Shown piece by piece: positions 48,496 to 57,256 of a stretch of DNA of 64,000 nucleotides. The notes beneath the pieces were generated by a model. It saw nothing but the letters and a program-made list of their open reading frames with translations, made no database searches and was not told where the DNA came from. Position 1 is the stretch's first letter; each line of letters begins with the position of its first letter. The translations under genes and the position numbers were made by a program. The stretch comes from Actinacidiphila oryziradicis (lineage in GTDB: Bacteria; Actinomycetota; Actinomycetes; Streptomycetales; Streptomycetaceae). The stretch lies in the NCBI RefSeq assembly GCF_005047355.1, contig NZ_SUMC01000031.1, positions 48,498 to 112,497 of the forward strand, given 5' to 3'.

Positions 48496-49491
48496 TCAGT
48501 CCAGGACCAGGTGGGTGGGCCAGTAGATGACGGCGGCCACCAGTCCGGCAGCCGGCATCGTGATGAACCACCCCATGACGATGTTCTTGGCAACGCCCCA
48601 TCGCACGGCCTTGACCCGCTTGGTCGCCCCGACCCCCATGATCGCCGACGTGATGACATGCGTCGTGGAGATCGGCGCCTGGAAAACGTACGCCGTCGTA
48701 TAGAGGATCGACGACGCAGTCGCCTCCGCCGCGAAGCCCTGCGGCGGATCCAGCTCGATGATCTTCCGCCCGAGCGTCCGCATGATCCGCCAGCCACCCG
48801 CGTACGTACCGAGCGAAAGCATCGCGGCGCAGACGAACTTCACCCAGATCGGGATGCCGCTCCCCTGCTGGACGTCGGCGATCGTGAGCGACATCACCAC
48901 GATGCCCATGGTCTTCTGGGCGTCCTGGAGACCGTGCCCGAGCGCCATCGCCGCGGCCGAGACGGTCTGGGCGATACGGAAGCCGCGCTTGGCCTTGTGC
49001 GGGTTGGACCTGCGGAAGATCCACAGGACGGCCAGCATCACCAGATAGCCGACGACCAGCCCGATGATCGGCGAGACGATCATCGGGATGACGACCTTGT
49101 CCAGCACCCCGCGCCAGTGCACCGTGCTCGCCCCCGCCAGTGCGGCACCGACCATGCCGCCGAAGAGCGCATGGGTGGAGGAGGACGGCAGGCCGAAGTA
49201 CCAGGTCGCCAGGTTCCAGGCGATCGCTCCGACCAGCGCTGCGAACAGCACGATCAGGCCCTGCTTGCCCGACGGGGTGGTGATGATGTCCTTACCGACC
49301 GTGGTGGCGACGCCATTGCCGAAGAAAGCACCGGCGAGGTTCATCACGGCGGCCATCGCGAGCGCGGCCCGCGGGGTGAGCGCCCGCGTCGACACCGAAG
49401 TGGCGATCGCGTTCGCGGAGTCGTGAAAACCGTTCGTGTACGTGAAGAAGAGCGCGACGCCGATGACGACGACGAGTCCGAAGGTGTCCAC
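48496..49491 (-). CDS. Low-affinity inorganic phosphate transporter (PiT family)
   Basis: 331 aa, about ten spans. The two PiT signature repeats are present: FHDSANAIATSVSTRAL near the N-terminus and GHGLQDAQKTMGIV in the second half. It takes up metal-phosphate by H+ symport. It starts 5 bp after the DUF47 gene, as is usual for the Pit accessory pair. Confidence 0.93.
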   Translation of the reverse strand: MDTFGLVVVIGVALFFTYTNGFHDSANAIATSVSTRALTPRAALAMAAVMNLAGAFFGNGVATTVGKDIITTPSGKQGLIVLFAALVGAIAWNLATWYFGLPSSSTHALFGGMVGAALAGASTVHWRGVLDKVVIPMIVSPIIGLVVGYLVMLAVLWIFRRSNPHKAKRGFRIAQTVSAAAMALGHGLQDAQKTMGIVVMSLTIADVQQGSGIPIWVKFVCAAMLSLGTYAGGWRIMRTLGRKIIELDPPQGFAAEATASSILYTTAYVFQAPISTTHVITSAIMGVGATKRVKAVRWGVAKNIVMGWFITMPAAGLVAAVIYWPTHLVLD

Positions 49492-49496
49492 CTGGT

Positions 49497-50117
49497 TCAG
49501 GACTCCTTGACCGCGATGGTCTCCACCGTATTGGCGACGTGCTCAAAGGCGTCCGCCGCCTCCTCCAGCACATCCACGATCTGCTTCAGCTTCAGCACCT
49601 CCATGGCGTCGTACTTGCCGTTGAAGAGGTGTGCCAGTAGCTTGCGATGGATCTGGTCGGCCTGGTTCTCCAGCCGGTTGACCTCGATCCAGTACTCGGT
49701 GAGGTCCGTCATCGTACGGAGATTGGGCATCGCCTTCGCCGTCAGCTCGGCGGCCCGCGCGAGGACCTCGATCTGTTGCTCGACGCCCTTGGGCAGTTCC
49801 TCGACCTGGTAGAGGACGACGAGGTCGACCGCTTCCTCCATGAAGTCCATGATGTCGTCGAGTTGCGAGGCAAGGCTGTAGATGTCCTCGCGGTCGAACG
49901 GCGTGATGAAGGAGGAGTTCAGCTGGTGGAAGATCGCGTGCGTCGCGTCGTCACCGGCGTGCTCGGCGGCCCGCATGCGCTCGGCGATCTCGGTGCGCGT
50001 GGCCGAATCGGCTCCGAGCAGTTCCATGAGGAGTTTCGAGCCAGTGACGATGTTGTCCGCGGATGCGGCAAACATGTCATAAAAGCTCGTCTCCCTGGGG
50101 GTCAGACGGAAGCGCAC
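49497..50117 (-). CDS. DUF47 (PhoU-like) Pit accessory protein
   Basis: 206 aa, all-helical PhoU-like fold (FYDMFAASADNIVTGSKLL; DREDIYSLASQLDDIMDFMEEAVD; VLKLKQIVDVLEEAADAFEHVANTVE). GTG start with GAGG upstream. DUF47 proteins pair with Pit transporters and modulate their activity. It is divergent from csoR. Confidence 0.92.
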   Translation of the reverse strand: MRFRLTPRETSFYDMFAASADNIVTGSKLLMELLGADSATRTEIAERMRAAEHAGDDATHAIFHQLNSSFITPFDREDIYSLASQLDDIMDFMEEAVDLVVLYQVEELPKGVEQQIEVLARAAELTAKAMPNLRTMTDLTEYWIEVNRLENQADQIHRKLLAHLFNGKYDAMEVLKLKQIVDVLEEAADAFEHVANTVETIAVKES

Positions 50118-50225
50118 GTGAAGTCCTCGGGATACATCGGTGTCGGTCGCATTGATGCTAGGTGCAACATCCGGCCACAGCTAACCGGCGTCCCACAGTC
50201 TCGCACAACGGACCGATTTCGGTAG

Positions 50226-50248
50226 GATATACCCACCAGGGGTATATC
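50226..50248. promoter_or_regulatory. CsoR operator
   Basis: GATATACCC-ACCAG-GGGTATATC is a perfect 9-bp-arm palindrome, 18 bp before the csoR ATG. It matches the GC-tract-flanked-by-TA form of known CsoR sites and implies autoregulation by copper. Confidence 0.85.
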
Positions 50249-50266
50249 GGGCTAGGGAGGACGGCC

Positions 50267-50671
50267 ATGACGACCGCAGAGGTCACCACGACCGGCGCGA
50301 CCGGCGAGAGCAAAAACACCACCGAGACCCACGAGGCCGCACCGCACGACCAACCACCGCAGGGCCCGCATGGCTACAGCAAGCAGAAGGACCAGCACCT
50401 GAAGCGGCTGCGCCGGATCGAGGGGCAGATCCGCGGCCTCCAGCGCATGGTCGAGGAGGACGTGTACTGCATCGACATCCTTACCCAGGTTTCGGCGGGC
50501 ACAAAGGCCTTGCAGTCATTCGCACTTCAGCTGCTGGAGGAGCATCTGCGGCACTGCGTCGCCACCGCGGCCAACAGCGGCTCCGCCGATGGCACCGCCC
50601 AGGCGGGCCAGGAGCTGGACGAGAAGGTCGCCGAGGCGACGGCCGCGATAGCGCGGCTGCTACGCACGTAG
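50267..50671 (+). CDS. csoR: CsoR, copper-sensing repressor
   Basis: 134 aa from ATG 50267 (AGGGAGG upstream). An N-terminal Thr/Glu/His-rich tail of about 35 residues precedes the four-helix CsoR fold (HLKRLRRIEGQIRGLQRMVEEDVYC). The Cu(I) ligands C-H-C are visible: Cys in VYCIDIL, then His and Cys in the H-x3-C of HLRHC. On binding Cu(I) it leaves its operator; copper chaperone and efflux genes are not in the window. Confidence 0.94.
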   Translation: MTTAEVTTTGATGESKNTTETHEAAPHDQPPQGPHGYSKQKDQHLKRLRRIEGQIRGLQRMVEEDVYCIDILTQVSAGTKALQSFALQLLEEHLRHCVATAANSGSADGTAQAGQELDEKVAEATAAIARLLRT

Positions 50672-50836
50672 CCCGCCGCCCGGCGACCGCACTTCGAGCA
50701 CCTCGTCGATACGAAGCCAGCTCAACCGGTCCTCGACGGTGGCCGCCGCGGCGATCATCAGCTCACCGCAGAGCTCGATCTCCGCGAGCGCCATGCGTTC
50801 CTGGTCCGGCCTCTGTGATCCGCGCGACAATGACAC
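50660..50836 (-). CDS. Small conserved-looking protein, 58 aa, unknown
   Basis: GTG at 50836 follows GAGGAGG, an excellent ribosome site. The product is hydrophilic with an ALAEIELCGELMIAAAA helix and ends SPGGGLRA. It is convergent with csoR, overlapping its last 12 bp. I recognise no family. Confidence 0.6.
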   Translation of the reverse strand: MSLSRGSQRPDQERMALAEIELCGELMIAAAATVEDRLSWLRIDEVLEVRSPGGGLRA

Positions 50837-50925
50837 GTGTACCGCCTCCTCACTGCCCAGGGTAGGCACCGGCGCACAGTCCGCGCATGGCACTTCCGGA
50901 CCATTTCCGCGATGAGTGGCAATGC

Positions 50926-51747
50926 TTACGGGTTGCGGGGAGAAACGATCTTTCCCGTATAGACGTCGTCCTCGTCCGGCACCCGGATCCGCACCGGCAA
51001 CCCGAATCGGTACAGCCCGGTGACCGATGTCACCACGGCACGGTCGCTGAAGGTGAAGCGCTGCCGCACCTTCCGCAGCCGCCCCTCCTCGTCCAGATAC
51101 ACCTCGAAGGGCACCGCCGTCACCGCGAACCCCTTCGCCGCGGCCCGCAGCGCCCCGCGCACACCCGGCGCGGCGGATTCCGCCGCCCGCGCGATGTCCG
51201 CCGTGCCCCGGTAGTGCCGCACCCGCACCCCGCCCAGCGTCTCCTCGCCGACAAGCGTCACGCCCCGCGCGGTGCGCAGCATCTCGGCGGTCGTCAAGGG
51301 GTCCGTGGCGCCGCCGTACACGAGATTGCCGTCGGCGAGTTCCGCGGTGTCCATCCGCACCCACTTGTCCGCCGGCACCCCCTCACCGCGGTTCTTCATA
51401 TACAGCGTCCCGGAGATCAGCAGCTCGGTGATCGGCTTGTGCTCCGCCACCCCGACCGCGTCTCTGGGCAGCGCGAGCTTCAGCTCCCCCCGCCGCTTTA
51501 CGTAGTCGAAGACGCCATCGCCGCTGATCGCGACCCGCGTCCCGCCGCTGGCCATCTCCATCCACGTCCGGACCTTCGAGGTGCCGGCCCCCTCCAGCGC
51601 GTCCGCGGCGTGGCGCACCGCCGTGGCCGGGTCCACCGGGACAGGATCGACCTCGGCGGCGTGACCGCTGCCGGAACACCCCGACATCGCCGCCGCGGCC
51701 AGCCCGAGACCCACAAGTGCGGCAGTAGCGCGTCCCCGCTGCCCCAT
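50926..51747 (-). CDS. LppX/LprG-like secreted lipoprotein
   Basis: 273 aa from ATG 51747. Signal peptide with lipobox AMSGC (Cys at about 24). The rest forms a beta-rich fold with GTSKVRTWMEMASGGTRVAISGDGVFDY, LYMKNRGEG...KWVRMD and VPFEVYLDEEGRLRKVRQRFTF, like the LppX/LprAFG class that binds lipids in a half-barrel. It is anchored outside the membrane; the ligand is unknown. Confidence 0.82.
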   Translation of the reverse strand: MGQRGRATAALVGLGLAAAAMSGCSGSGHAAEVDPVPVDPATAVRHAADALEGAGTSKVRTWMEMASGGTRVAISGDGVFDYVKRRGELKLALPRDAVGVAEHKPITELLISGTLYMKNRGEGVPADKWVRMDTAELADGNLVYGGATDPLTTAEMLRTARGVTLVGEETLGGVRVRHYRGTADIARAAESAAPGVRGALRAAAKGFAVTAVPFEVYLDEEGRLRKVRQRFTFSDRAVVTSVTGLYRFGLPVRIRVPDEDDVYTGKIVSPRNP

Positions 51748-51837
51748 CGACGCCGACCTTCCGCAGTTTCCGTCTCCGGACCTCTTTTTTCCTAACGACG
51801 ATCTTTGGCCCGTGTCACGGCCGGGTAGCGTTCTTGC

Positions 51838-52008
51838 GTGCTCAACCTCCCCGCGGAACGGCCCCATGCGCCCGCGCTGCCGCACCACACATCCGTGACC
51901 GAGAACGGCTCCTTCGCCATCGCCAACTGCACCTGCGGCTGGCGCGGCCCCGCCCGCCGGGCCCGCGACCGGGCCAGACGCGACGCCACCCGACACTCCC
52001 CGGACTAG
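51838..52008 (+). CDS. Small Arg-rich protein with CxCGW motif, 56 aa
   Basis: From GTG 51838: it opens LNLPAERPHAPALPHH, then a NCTCGWRGPARRARDRARRDA segment. The pattern of a CxCGW turn followed by a basic helix is repeated in other Streptomyces small proteins, in my memory. The ribosome site is weak. It ends just before a strong terminator, supporting a real gene. Confidence 0.55.
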   Translation: MLNLPAERPHAPALPHHTSVTENGSFAIANCTCGWRGPARRARDRARRDATRHSPD

Positions 52009-52018
52009 GCTTACCCTC

Positions 52019-52046
52019 GGATCGTCCGCCAGTAGGCGGACGATCC
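52019..52046 (+). terminator. Terminator after the CxCGW mini-gene
   Basis: GGATCGTCCGCC and GGCGGACGATCC flank AGTA: 12-bp perfect arms. Confidence 0.88.
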
Positions 52047-52105
52047 AAGCGGAACCGCATCATCCCCACCGCACGTCCTCCGCAACGACAGCGGAAGGGA
52101 CTTCA

Positions 52106-53668
52106 GTGGAACGACGACAGGCGCTACTCGCCGCAACCGGCCTGGTCACGGGGGGCTGGCTGGCCAGCAGCTGCACAGCCGACAGCGGCGGCTCGACCGC
52201 CGTGTCCGCCACCCCGGCGGCTACGGCCCGGACGACGGGCACGACAGCCACGGCAGGCACCGCCACCACCATGACCAAGCGCAGCACCCCGGACTGGGCA
52301 GCCCTCGGCCACGGCCTCGAAGGCCGGCTCATCCGCCCCGGCGACGCCGACTACACCACCGCCCGGCACCTCTACAACACCCGCTTCGACGGCCTGAAGC
52401 CAGCGGCCGTCGCATATGTGTCGTCAGACGAAGACATCCGGGAGTGTCTGGCCTTCGCCCGCGACACCGGGGTCCCCGTCTCCATCCGCAACGGCGGCCA
52501 CTCCTACGCCGGCTGGTCCAGCGGCAATGGCCACCTCGTCATCGACGTATCAAAGCTCTCCGCCGTAACCGCCTCCGGCACCACCGCCACCATCGGCGCC
52601 GGGGCCAAACTCATCGACATCTACACCGGTCTCGCCGAACACGGCCGCACCATACCCGGCGGCTCCTGCCCCACCGTCGGCATATCCGGCCTCACCCTCG
52701 GCGGCGGCCACGGCGTGATCAGCCGCGCCCACGGCCTGACCTGCGACAGCCTCACCGCCGCCGACATCATCACCGCCGACGGCAAACTGCTGCACTGCTC
52801 CACGGCCGAGCACCCCGACCTCTTCTGGGCCCTGCGAGGCGCCGGCGGCGGCCAGTTCGGCGTCGTCACCAAGCTGTACTTCAGCACCCTCGCCGCGCCC
52901 CAGGTCGTCACCGGCTACCTCACCTGGCCCTGGGCAAAAGCCGCCGCCGTACTGCGCGCCTGGCAGGAGTGGGGCCCCGGCCAGCCCGACGAGATCTGGT
53001 CCGCCCTCCACCTCGACAAATCCGCCAACGGCACCCCGCAGATCTCCGTCGCCGTCCTCTCTCTCACCTCACGCGGTGACCTCGCCAACGCCCTCGACCG
53101 CCTCGCCACCAGCGCGGGCGCCTCCGCGAGTTCCGTCTCCCTCCACCCGCGCCCCTACCTCGACGCCACCCTCGCCTACGCCGGCTGTTCCTCCCTCAGC
53201 ACCGCCCAGTGCCACCTGCCCGGCACCACCCCCGGCCGCACCAGCTCCGGCCGGCTCGCCCGCGAGACCTACTCCGCCCGCTCCGACTTCTACGACCGTT
53301 CCCTCTCCCCCACCGGCATCCAAACCCTCCTCGCCCAGGTCGAAGGCGTCCGCTCCGGCGCCGGCTCCGTCGCCCTCACCGCCCTCGGCGGCGCCGTCAA
53401 CCGCGTCTCCCCCACCGCCACCGCCTTCGTCCACCGCCGCTCCCGGTTCCTCGCCCAGTACATCGACGCCCCCGGCACCGGCACCTGGCTCGGCACCCTG
53501 CACGCGGCCATGCGCCGGTACGCCTCCGGCGCCGCCTACCAGAACTACACCGACGCCTCCCTCACCGACTGGCGCCAGGCCTACTACGGCAGCGCGGCGA
53601 CACGCCTCACCAACCTCAAGCACCAGTACGACCCCGCACGACTCTTCGACTTCCCGCAGGCCCTCTGA
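52106..53668 (+). CDS. Exported bicovalent FAD-dependent oxidoreductase (BBE-type)
   Basis: 520 aa, GTG start with GGAAGGG. The N-terminus (ERRQALLAATGLVTGGWLASSC) is a signal with a possible lipobox at Cys27. The FAD domain holds both bicovalent flavin sites: His in RNGGHSYAGW and Cys in GGSCPTVGISG. The C-terminal BBE motif is YQNYTDASLTDWRQAYYG. Such enzymes oxidise alcohols, sugars or alkaloid-like amines. Secretion suggests an external sugar or phenolic substrate; no pathway genes are adjacent. Confidence 0.9.
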   Translation: MERRQALLAATGLVTGGWLASSCTADSGGSTAVSATPAATARTTGTTATAGTATTMTKRSTPDWAALGHGLEGRLIRPGDADYTTARHLYNTRFDGLKPAAVAYVSSDEDIRECLAFARDTGVPVSIRNGGHSYAGWSSGNGHLVIDVSKLSAVTASGTTATIGAGAKLIDIYTGLAEHGRTIPGGSCPTVGISGLTLGGGHGVISRAHGLTCDSLTAADIITADGKLLHCSTAEHPDLFWALRGAGGGQFGVVTKLYFSTLAAPQVVTGYLTWPWAKAAAVLRAWQEWGPGQPDEIWSALHLDKSANGTPQISVAVLSLTSRGDLANALDRLATSAGASASSVSLHPRPYLDATLAYAGCSSLSTAQCHLPGTTPGRTSSGRLARETYSARSDFYDRSLSPTGIQTLLAQVEGVRSGAGSVALTALGGAVNRVSPTATAFVHRRSRFLAQYIDAPGTGTWLGTLHAAMRRYASGAAYQNYTDASLTDWRQAYYGSAATRLTNLKHQYDPARLFDFPQAL

Positions 53669-53745
53669 TCAGCGGGGAGGCGGGAAACGGGGGAGCGGGG
53701 AAACAGGGGGGAGCGGAGGGAGCAGGAGCAGGGGGCGGAAGACCG

Positions 53746-54438
53746 CTACGCCGCAAGCCCCTTGTCGTACGCCGAAGGCTCCGGGTACGGGATGCCGTCA
53801 CCCGACGCCGGGGACGGACGGCCGCGGACGAGCCAGCCCGCCCTGGACCGCCCCACCGCGGCGGCCAACGGCGTCAGAAGCATCATCGCCAGCGGAGCCA
53901 GAAGCAGGGCGACGGCCGTCCCGAGGGCGAACCCCCCGACAACGTCCGTCGGGTAGTGCACGCCCATGTAGACCCGGCAGAAACCCTCCAGGAGCGCCAC
54001 GCCGATCGCGAGCAGCCCGGCCTTCCGGCTGACGAGAAACAGCCCCACCGCGACGGCCATGGTCAGCGTCGCGTGGTCGCTGACGAACGAGAAGTCGCTC
54101 TTGCCCCTGATGAGCACGTCGAGCCCGTCGTGGTCCACGAACGGCCGCGGCCGTTCCACGAACGCCCGCAGCGGCACGTTCAGCAGCAGCGCGATCCCGG
54201 CCGCCAGTCCGGACCACACCACCCCGGCCACCGCCGCCGGAGCCTCATCGGCGGCACTGCGCCGGGCGATGCGCCACCAGCACCATCCCGCCAGCAGCAC
54301 CATGAGCAGGATGAGCCCGTACTCGCCGACGAACTCCACCACCCGGTCGAGCCAGTGCGGAGCGTCCTTCGCGAGCCCATTGATGTCACGGAGCAGGCTC
54401 ACATCGGGGTTCGAACCGTCCAATGCAAGCTCTGCCAT
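53746..54438 (-). CDS. PAP2-family membrane phosphatase
   Basis: 230 aa, about six spans. The three phosphatase motifs are present: RAFVERPRPF, SDHAT and RVYMGVHYPTDVVGG. It probably dephosphorylates a lipid phosphate, possibly undecaprenyl pyrophosphate, on the outer face. It is convergent with the FAD oxidoreductase across a purine-rich 77 bp. Confidence 0.9.
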   Translation of the reverse strand: MAELALDGSNPDVSLLRDINGLAKDAPHWLDRVVEFVGEYGLILLMVLLAGWCWWRIARRSAADEAPAAVAGVVWSGLAAGIALLLNVPLRAFVERPRPFVDHDGLDVLIRGKSDFSFVSDHATLTMAVAVGLFLVSRKAGLLAIGVALLEGFCRVYMGVHYPTDVVGGFALGTAVALLLAPLAMMLLTPLAAAVGRSRAGWLVRGRPSPASGDGIPYPEPSAYDKGLAA

Positions 54439-54572
54439 GTGGTGGTACCCCTTACCCGACGTTCCGCGTTCCGCGAGGAGGTCATTCTCCCCTCTCCAAC
54501 GGGGCGCACGGTACGGCGCGTTCCGGTCTGCACCAGATGATCACTTGTAAGTTATAGAAGAGAGACCAGAGG

Positions 54573-55589
54573 TCAGTAGTTGGTGTTCGCCGTCGGCAGG
54601 GCCGCGGCCCCGTCCTTCGTCACCCGGGTCGCCCCGATGTAGTCCGCCGTGTCGATTTTGTCGAAGCGGATCACGGCTCCCGTGTGCGGAGCATTGATCA
54701 TGTACCCGCCGCCCACATAGATCCCCACGTGATGGATCGTCCGCGGATCGTTCAAGTCGGTGGCGAAGAACACCAGGTCCCCCGGCAGCAGCGCGTTCCG
54801 GGCCGGGTGCGGCCCCGCGTTCCACTGGTCGTTGGCCACCCGCGGCAGCGCGATCCCCACAGAGGCGTACGCCGCCTGCGACAGCCCCGAGCAGTCGAAC
54901 CGGCCGCCCTGCGCCGTCGTGCCCGTACCGCCCCACAGATAGGGCGTGCCCAGCTTGTTCTGCGCGTAGTAGATCGCCGCGGCCGCCTGCTGCGAGGCCG
55001 CGACCGTCCCCACCGGCGCCGCGAAGCTCTTCTCCAGGGAGGTGATGATCTTGACGTAATTCTTCGTCTCGGCGATGTCCGGCACCCCGCCCGCCTGGAT
55101 CACCCGGTACGCGCCCGCGTTGTAGGACGCGAGCATATTGGCGGTCAGGTCCCCCGGCACGTCCTTCACATACTGCGCGAGCTCACAGTCGTACGACGCC
55201 GCCGACGGAATCGCGTCCGCCGGGTCCCACACATCCCGGACCCCGTCGCCGTTCCCGTCAATGCCGTGGGTGGCCCAGGTGCCGGGGATGAACTGGGCGA
55301 TCCCCTGCGCGTGCGCCCCGCTCTGCGCCTTGGGGTTCCATCCGCTCTCCTGGTACAGCTGCGCGGCGAGCAGCGCCGGGTTGATCGCGCTGCACAGACT
55401 CCCCCATTGCCGCACGAGGTTGCTGTACGCCGCCGGCACCGCGCCCTTGGCCAACGCCACCGGCCCGTTCGCCCCCGTGAGCGACGCCGCAGCCGAGAAG
55501 GTCCCGACGAGCAGCAGGGCGAGGAACGCGAAGAACAGCCCCCCCGCGACGGTGACGGCCAGCCAGGTCTTGCGCACCGCCGAGCTCAT
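54573..55589 (-). CDS. Lytic transglycosylase-NlpC/P60 fusion
   Basis: 338 aa. TM/signal anchor at about 8-32. A lytic transglycosylase domain (about 50-180) has the catalytic Glu in LYQESGWNP and MLASYNAGAYRV. An NlpC/P60 domain (about 205-320) has catalytic Cys in FDCSGLSQAAY and His in IHHVGIYVGGG. It cuts both glycan and peptide bonds of the wall, as VirB1-type enzymes do to let a secretion channel through. It is divergent from the T4SS-like genes. Confidence 0.92.
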   Translation of the reverse strand: MSSAVRKTWLAVTVAGGLFFAFLALLLVGTFSAAASLTGANGPVALAKGAVPAAYSNLVRQWGSLCSAINPALLAAQLYQESGWNPKAQSGAHAQGIAQFIPGTWATHGIDGNGDGVRDVWDPADAIPSAASYDCELAQYVKDVPGDLTANMLASYNAGAYRVIQAGGVPDIAETKNYVKIITSLEKSFAAPVGTVAASQQAAAAIYYAQNKLGTPYLWGGTGTTAQGGRFDCSGLSQAAYASVGIALPRVANDQWNAGPHPARNALLPGDLVFFATDLNDPRTIHHVGIYVGGGYMINAPHTGAVIRFDKIDTADYIGATRVTKDGAAALPTANTNY

Positions 55590-55906
55590 CCGCGCTCCCC
55601 ATGCAAGTAATGTCCAAGCCTGTGGTGACGGTGCGCCAGGCCTCCGGAGCCCCCCGAAGCCTTGCCATGCGTCACCACCCCCAATCGTTGCCCTGCGCTA
55701 TTGTGCGTGATACACAGAGTAGTCAACCATGTCCCGTCGAACACCGGCCCGGCACCAGTGTGGACGCTGCGGTCCGGATCACACGAGGGAATCGGCCGAT
55801 AAAGTCGTTGAGTCGACATACGACTGCGGCATCATCAGCCAAGATAGACCCTGGTACCTTGCGCCCCGGCGAGGATGCCAACTGATTTGTAGCGGTGGTG
55901 AGTTCC
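55590..55906. other. Divergent promoter region of the T4SS-like locus
   Basis: 317 bp between the muramidase and the pilin-like gene. An ORF starting at 55729 (MSRRTPARHQCGRCG) has no ribosome site and overlaps the next gene, so it is not called. No strong repeat was seen. Promoters for both directions must lie here. Confidence 0.5.
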
Positions 55907-56215
55907 ATGTTCCTGGCAGCCCAGAAGGGCGATATCAACACCATTATCGGTGGCATCGCTCCGAATTGGGGGCCTTTCGGCACCCTCGGAAACCAGGCGC
56001 GCGTGATGGTCGAGGTGGTGATGGCAGTAGCGATCCTGCTCTGTCTCGCCATCGCGATCTGGGGCGCGGCGAAGCAGCGGATCGGAGCAACAGCGCTGCG
56101 GGACACCTTCAGCGCGGAGCAGGGCAAGGGCCTGATCATCGCCGGCCTGACCGGCGTCTTCATCATCGGATCCCTCGGCACGGTGTTCACCATCGTCTAC
56201 GGGATGGCCGTCTAG
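55907..56215 (+). CDS. Small two-span membrane protein, pilin-like T4SS component
   Basis: 102 aa from ATG 55907 (GGTGAG upstream; GTGs at 55895 and 55898 are alternatives). Two spans, MVEVVMAVAILLCLAIAIWGA and GLIIAGLTGVFIIGSLGTVF, joined by a polar loop, give the plan of VirB2/PrgI-like subunits. It is the first gene of the rightward transfer-like operon. The role is inferred from plan and position. Confidence 0.7.
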   Translation: MFLAAQKGDINTIIGGIAPNWGPFGTLGNQARVMVEVVMAVAILLCLAIAIWGAAKQRIGATALRDTFSAEQGKGLIIAGLTGVFIIGSLGTVFTIVYGMAV

Positions 56216-56336
56216 CGCGGTCGGTCCACGCCCCATAGCTTCCGTTCGCCTGTTCCCTGGGGATCCGTCCCTGTCCCCTGTCCCTCAACCGAGGCTGCGT
56301 CTGCTGATGCCCACTCACCCGAGCAGCAGTGCCGGA

Positions 56337-56357
56337 CCCTACGGCGGCGCCGTAGGG
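56337..56357 (+). terminator. Perfect palindromic hairpin after the pilin-like gene
   Basis: CCCTACGGCG and CGCCGTAGGG flank a single G. It lies 120 bp past the stop and 78 bp before the next gene; it may attenuate read-through so the first product is made in excess. Confidence 0.6.
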
Positions 56358-56434
56358 TGGTTGGGCATGCGCGGAACGGCCCTCGCCCGACCACGCCCAC
56401 GACCACTGGCGACATGTGAGGGGGCGAGCTCTCG

Positions 56435-57256
56435 ATGAGCCTCGGACAGGACGGCCCACCGACCCGCACTCGGCTTCCCGAGACCCACAGCGGACCGGGC
56501 GGCGGCACCCGCCGCCAGCCCCGCTCCAGCCGCAACCTCGTCACCGTTGTCGGTGTCGTCGTGGTGCTCATCGCCGCCATCGCCTTCGCCAACCGTGGCG
56601 GCGGCAACAGCTCCGGCGGCGGGTCGGGTAACGGCGGCGGCAGCAACAGCGGCGCCGGCACTCAGGCCCAGCCGACTGCGCCGACCGGCGACAAGCCGGT
56701 GACCGGCCAGGCCGCCGGCATCGCCAAGGGTTTCGCGAAGTCGCAGCAGGGGGCGCAGTCCGCTGCCGCGAACTACGCGGTGGCCCTGGGCTCCGACGGC
56801 ATGTTCCGTACGGACCGCCGGCACACGATCGTGGCCGCGATCCACGACCCGGCCGTCGTCGGCAAGCTCCAGGGCGAGTTGGACAAGGCCTACTCCGCGG
56901 CCTTCCTGAAGGATGTCGGCCTCAATAGCGACGGTTCCGCGCCGAAGGGCCTCACTTTCGTCTCACGCACCGTTCCGGTGGGTACCAAAGTCACGGGCTA
57001 CTCGGGGAGCAGTGCGACCGTGGAGGTCTGGTCCACCGCTCTCGGCGGCCTGGCCGGCCAGGGATCGACCAAACCGGTCAGCGCTACCTGGTTCACGCTG
57101 ACCGAACAGCTCGCATGGGTCAACGGCGACTGGAAGATCGAGTCGTCCAGCCAGAAGCAGGGCCCGGCGCCGGTCAGCGGTGACGACCAGGCTGCCGGCG
57201 CGGACGAGATCGCGAACGCGGTCAACGGGTACGGAGGGTTCACGTATGCGAGGTAG
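56435..57256 (+). CDS. Membrane-anchored VirB8/TcpC-like protein
   Basis: 273 aa. A basic cytoplasmic N-terminus, one span (NLVTVVGVVVVLIAAIAFA, about 34-52), a long Gly/Ser/Asn-rich linker and an external domain with an NTF2-like pattern (WFTLTEQLAWVNGDWKIES). This is the plan of VirB8/TcpC conjugation proteins. It overlaps the next gene by 11 bp. Confidence 0.75.
   Translation: MSLGQDGPPTRTRLPETHSGPGGGTRRQPRSSRNLVTVVGVVVVLIAAIAFANRGGGNSSGGGSGNGGGSNSGAGTQAQPTAPTGDKPVTGQAAGIAKGFAKSQQGAQSAAANYAVALGSDGMFRTDRRHTIVAAIHDPAVVGKLQGELDKAYSAAFLKDVGLNSDGSAPKGLTFVSRTVPVGTKVTGYSGSSATVEVWSTALGGLAGQGSTKPVSATWFTLTEQLAWVNGDWKIESSSQKQGPAPVSGDDQAAGADEIANAVNGYGGFTYAR

Noticed and set aside
55729..56238. A 169-codon ORF before the T4SS-like operon (MSRRTPARHQCGRCG...)
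   Set aside because: It lacks a ribosome site and overlaps the entire pilin-like gene, whose membrane-protein pattern is convincing.
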